Assembly (NCBI GenBank): GCA_002424495.1
Contig: DIKH01000123.1
Location: forward strand, 1-6,057
Source: Desulfobacteraceae bacterium UBA5623
GTDB lineage: Bacteria; Desulfobacterota; DSM-4660; Desulfatiglandales; Desulfatiglandaceae
Direction: 5' to 3'
Length of the DNA stretch: 6,057 bases
The notes beneath the pieces are model-generated. The model did not search any database and had not been told where the DNA came from. It was given only the letters and a program-made list of their open reading frames with translations. The position numbers and the translations under genes are program-made. The stretch's first letter is position 1, and each line of letters starts with the position of its first letter. Below are positions 4,754-6,057 of the stretch, piece by piece.

Positions 4754-6057
4754 ATGGTTACTTTTAAACTTAATGGCTTAGAAGTTGAGGGAGAAGAAGG
4801 ACAATATATCCTTCAGGTTGCCCAGAAATATGGTGTTGAGATCCCGACCCTGTGCTACCACAAGGCACTTGATCCGGCAGGGATGTGCAGACTTTGCACC
4901 GTTGAACTTTTTGATGGCCGCAGGAGCCGTTTTGTCACTTCATGCAATTATCCAATATGGAAAGGCATGGAGGTGTTTACGGACACAGAGGCGGTTCGCA
5001 GTGGACGCAGGTTGATTCTTGAAATGCTGTTGGCGCGTTGCCCTGATGTCCCGGTCATTAAACAACTGGCCAATGCCTATGGCATACAGGAGCCGCGTTT
5101 TAAAAAGGAAAATGATGATTGCATCCTTTGTGGCCTCTGTGTGCGTATGTGCGAGAAAATGGGCAGAAGCGCCATCAGTCTGACCGGCCGCGGCGTGGAC
5201 ATGGTTGTTGACACCCCTTTCCACCTCCAGACCGATGTATGTATGGCATGCGGCGCATGCGCCTCTGTCTGTCCCACAGGGCATATAAAGCTTGAGGATA
5301 TCACAGGACGCCAAATCAGGCCTATTCCCTCGGAATACGATATGGGGCTTAAGGGCAGAAAGCCTATTTACGTGCCTTATGCACAGGCCATACCCAATAC
5401 CCCGGTCATTGACCGAACCAAATGCGTCCACTTTAAGACCGGAGGCTGTCAGGTCTGCAAAGAATTCTGCGGTGTAAATGCCATTGATCACTCACAGGAA
5501 GATAAAGTGGTGGATTTGACCGTAGGCTCCATTATCCTTGCCCCCGGTTTTCAGCCTTTTGATCCCACGGAATTTGCAAGCTATCACTACGCAAAACATC
5601 CCAATGTAGTTACCTCAATGGAATTTGAGAGAATCCTTTCCGCCTCCGGCCCGACAATGGGTCACCTTGTCAGACCTTCAGATAAAAAAGAGCCAAAAAA
5701 GATCGCATGGCTCCAGTGCGTAGGCTCAAGGGATATGAACAAGTGTGATCACGGCTACTGCTCCTCTGTCTGCTGCATGTATGCAATCAAAGAAGCTGTT
5801 ATTGCCAAAGAGCATGCAGACAGCAGTCTTGACTGCGCCATCTTTTACATGGATATAAGGACACACGGCAAAGACTTTGAAAGATATTATGACGATGCAC
5901 GGGGAAAACATGGGGTCCGTTTCATCAATACCCGTGTGCCGACCGTTGAGACATTAAAAGATTCGGATGACCTCAAGATAAGGTACACCCTCCAAGATGG
6001 TCAGGCACATGAAGAGACCTTTGATATGGTCATACTTTCAATCGGGCTGGAGACATC
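4754..6057 (+). CDS. NuoG-type ferredoxin domain fused to the C-terminal part of HdrA (partial, runs off window)
   Basis: The first 434 codons are open and continue past the window end. Residues 1-75 are a NuoG/HydA-type [2Fe-2S] ferredoxin (C34-x10-C45-x2-C48-x15-C64). The next part (about 76-115) has MLLARCPDVPVI where complex I NuoG and many HydA proteins have a His/Cys-ligated cluster; those ligands are not seen. A two-[4Fe-4S] ferredoxin follows (C123/126/129/133 and C163/166/169/173). From about 194 the sequence is HdrA: YDMGLKGRKPIYVPYAQAIPN, a further cluster motif C224-x7-C232-x2-C235-x3-C239, the flavin-fold strand VGSIILAPGFQPFDP, TSMEFERILSASGPT, and CVGSRD...CSSVCCMYAIKEA (C322, C336, C340, C341). 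The HdrA N-terminal GxGxxG part is absent and is encoded separately at 1948-2334. The start is ATG at 4754 with AAGG ten bases upstream. The likely role is wiring the NuoEF module to an Hdr-type flavin and partner. Hydrogenase or molybdopterin domains are not seen in the visible part. Confidence 0.9.
   Translation, partial: MVTFKLNGLEVEGEEGQYILQVAQKYGVEIPTLCYHKALDPAGMCRLCTVELFDGRRSRFVTSCNYPIWKGMEVFTDTEAVRSGRRLILEMLLARCPDVPVIKQLANAYGIQEPRFKKENDDCILCGLCVRMCEKMGRSAISLTGRGVDMVVDTPFHLQTDVCMACGACASVCPTGHIKLEDITGRQIRPIPSEYDMGLKGRKPIYVPYAQAIPNTPVIDRTKCVHFKTGGCQVCKEFCGVNAIDHSQEDKVVDLTVGSIILAPGFQPFDPTEFASYHYAKHPNVVTSMEFERILSASGPTMGHLVRPSDKKEPKKIAWLQCVGSRDMNKCDHGYCSSVCCMYAIKEAVIAKEHADSSLDCAIFYMDIRTHGKDFERYYDDARGKHGVRFINTRVPTVETLKDSDDLKIRYTLQDGQAHEETFDMVILSIGLET

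Noticed and set aside
4940..5491. Reverse-strand frame of 183 codons
   Set aside because: It is opposite the NuoG::HdrA coding sequence, which carries all the expected cysteine motifs; this is a shadow frame.

Overview
This window most likely comes from an anaerobic Desulfobacterota-type bacterium (sulfate reducer or syntroph). The basis is a heterodisulfide-reductase-like HdrA carrying an in-frame UGA (selenocysteine) at a conserved Cys position, a NuoE/NuoF pair of the electron-bifurcating (HydBC-like) type, a NuoG/HdrA fusion, and moderate base composition by eye. The taxonomic call is inference; no rRNA or marker gene is present.

Layout. (1) Positions 1-482 are an AT-rich region with no convincing gene. 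It holds two nearly identical 19-bp palindromes (145-163 and 332-350), other small repeats, and an excellent sigma-54 promoter (422-437). (2) Positions 493-1743 encode a 416-residue response regulator with a receiver domain at each end and a four-cysteine middle region, but no recognisable DNA-binding or enzymatic output. It is closed by a strong intrinsic terminator (1766-1797). (3) A near-consensus sigma-70 promoter (1863-1891) starts a second transcription unit, which runs off the window end: a short selenocysteine-containing HdrA N-terminal protein (1948-2334, UGA at 2125-2127), a NuoE-like [2Fe-2S] protein (2347-2829), a NuoF-like flavoprotein with ferredoxin domains at both ends (2862-4715), and a NuoG-ferredoxin::HdrA fusion (4754 to beyond 6057).

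How the genes fit together. NuoE and NuoF form an NAD(H)-oxidising or -reducing module of the kind seen in bifurcating HydABC hydrogenases. The usual third subunit (NuoG-like plus hydrogenase H-cluster) is replaced by a NuoG-like iron-sulfur wire fused to the C-terminal part of HdrA. The missing HdrA N-terminus (the first half of the FAD-binding fold, the Cys/Sec loop and the first ferredoxin cluster) is the separate small selenoprotein at the front of the operon. HdrA therefore appears split, with a nuoE-nuoF-nuoG' cassette between its halves and the join lying at a ferredoxin motif shared by NuoG and HdrA. The inferred product is a soluble complex that exchanges electrons between NAD(H), ferredoxin and an Hdr-type (thiol/disulfide or other) partner. 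The partner genes would lie beyond the window.

The main things to check are the split selenoprotein HdrA and its SECIS-like hairpin, the cysteine-containing double-receiver regulator, and the paired palindromes upstream of the sigma-54 promoter.
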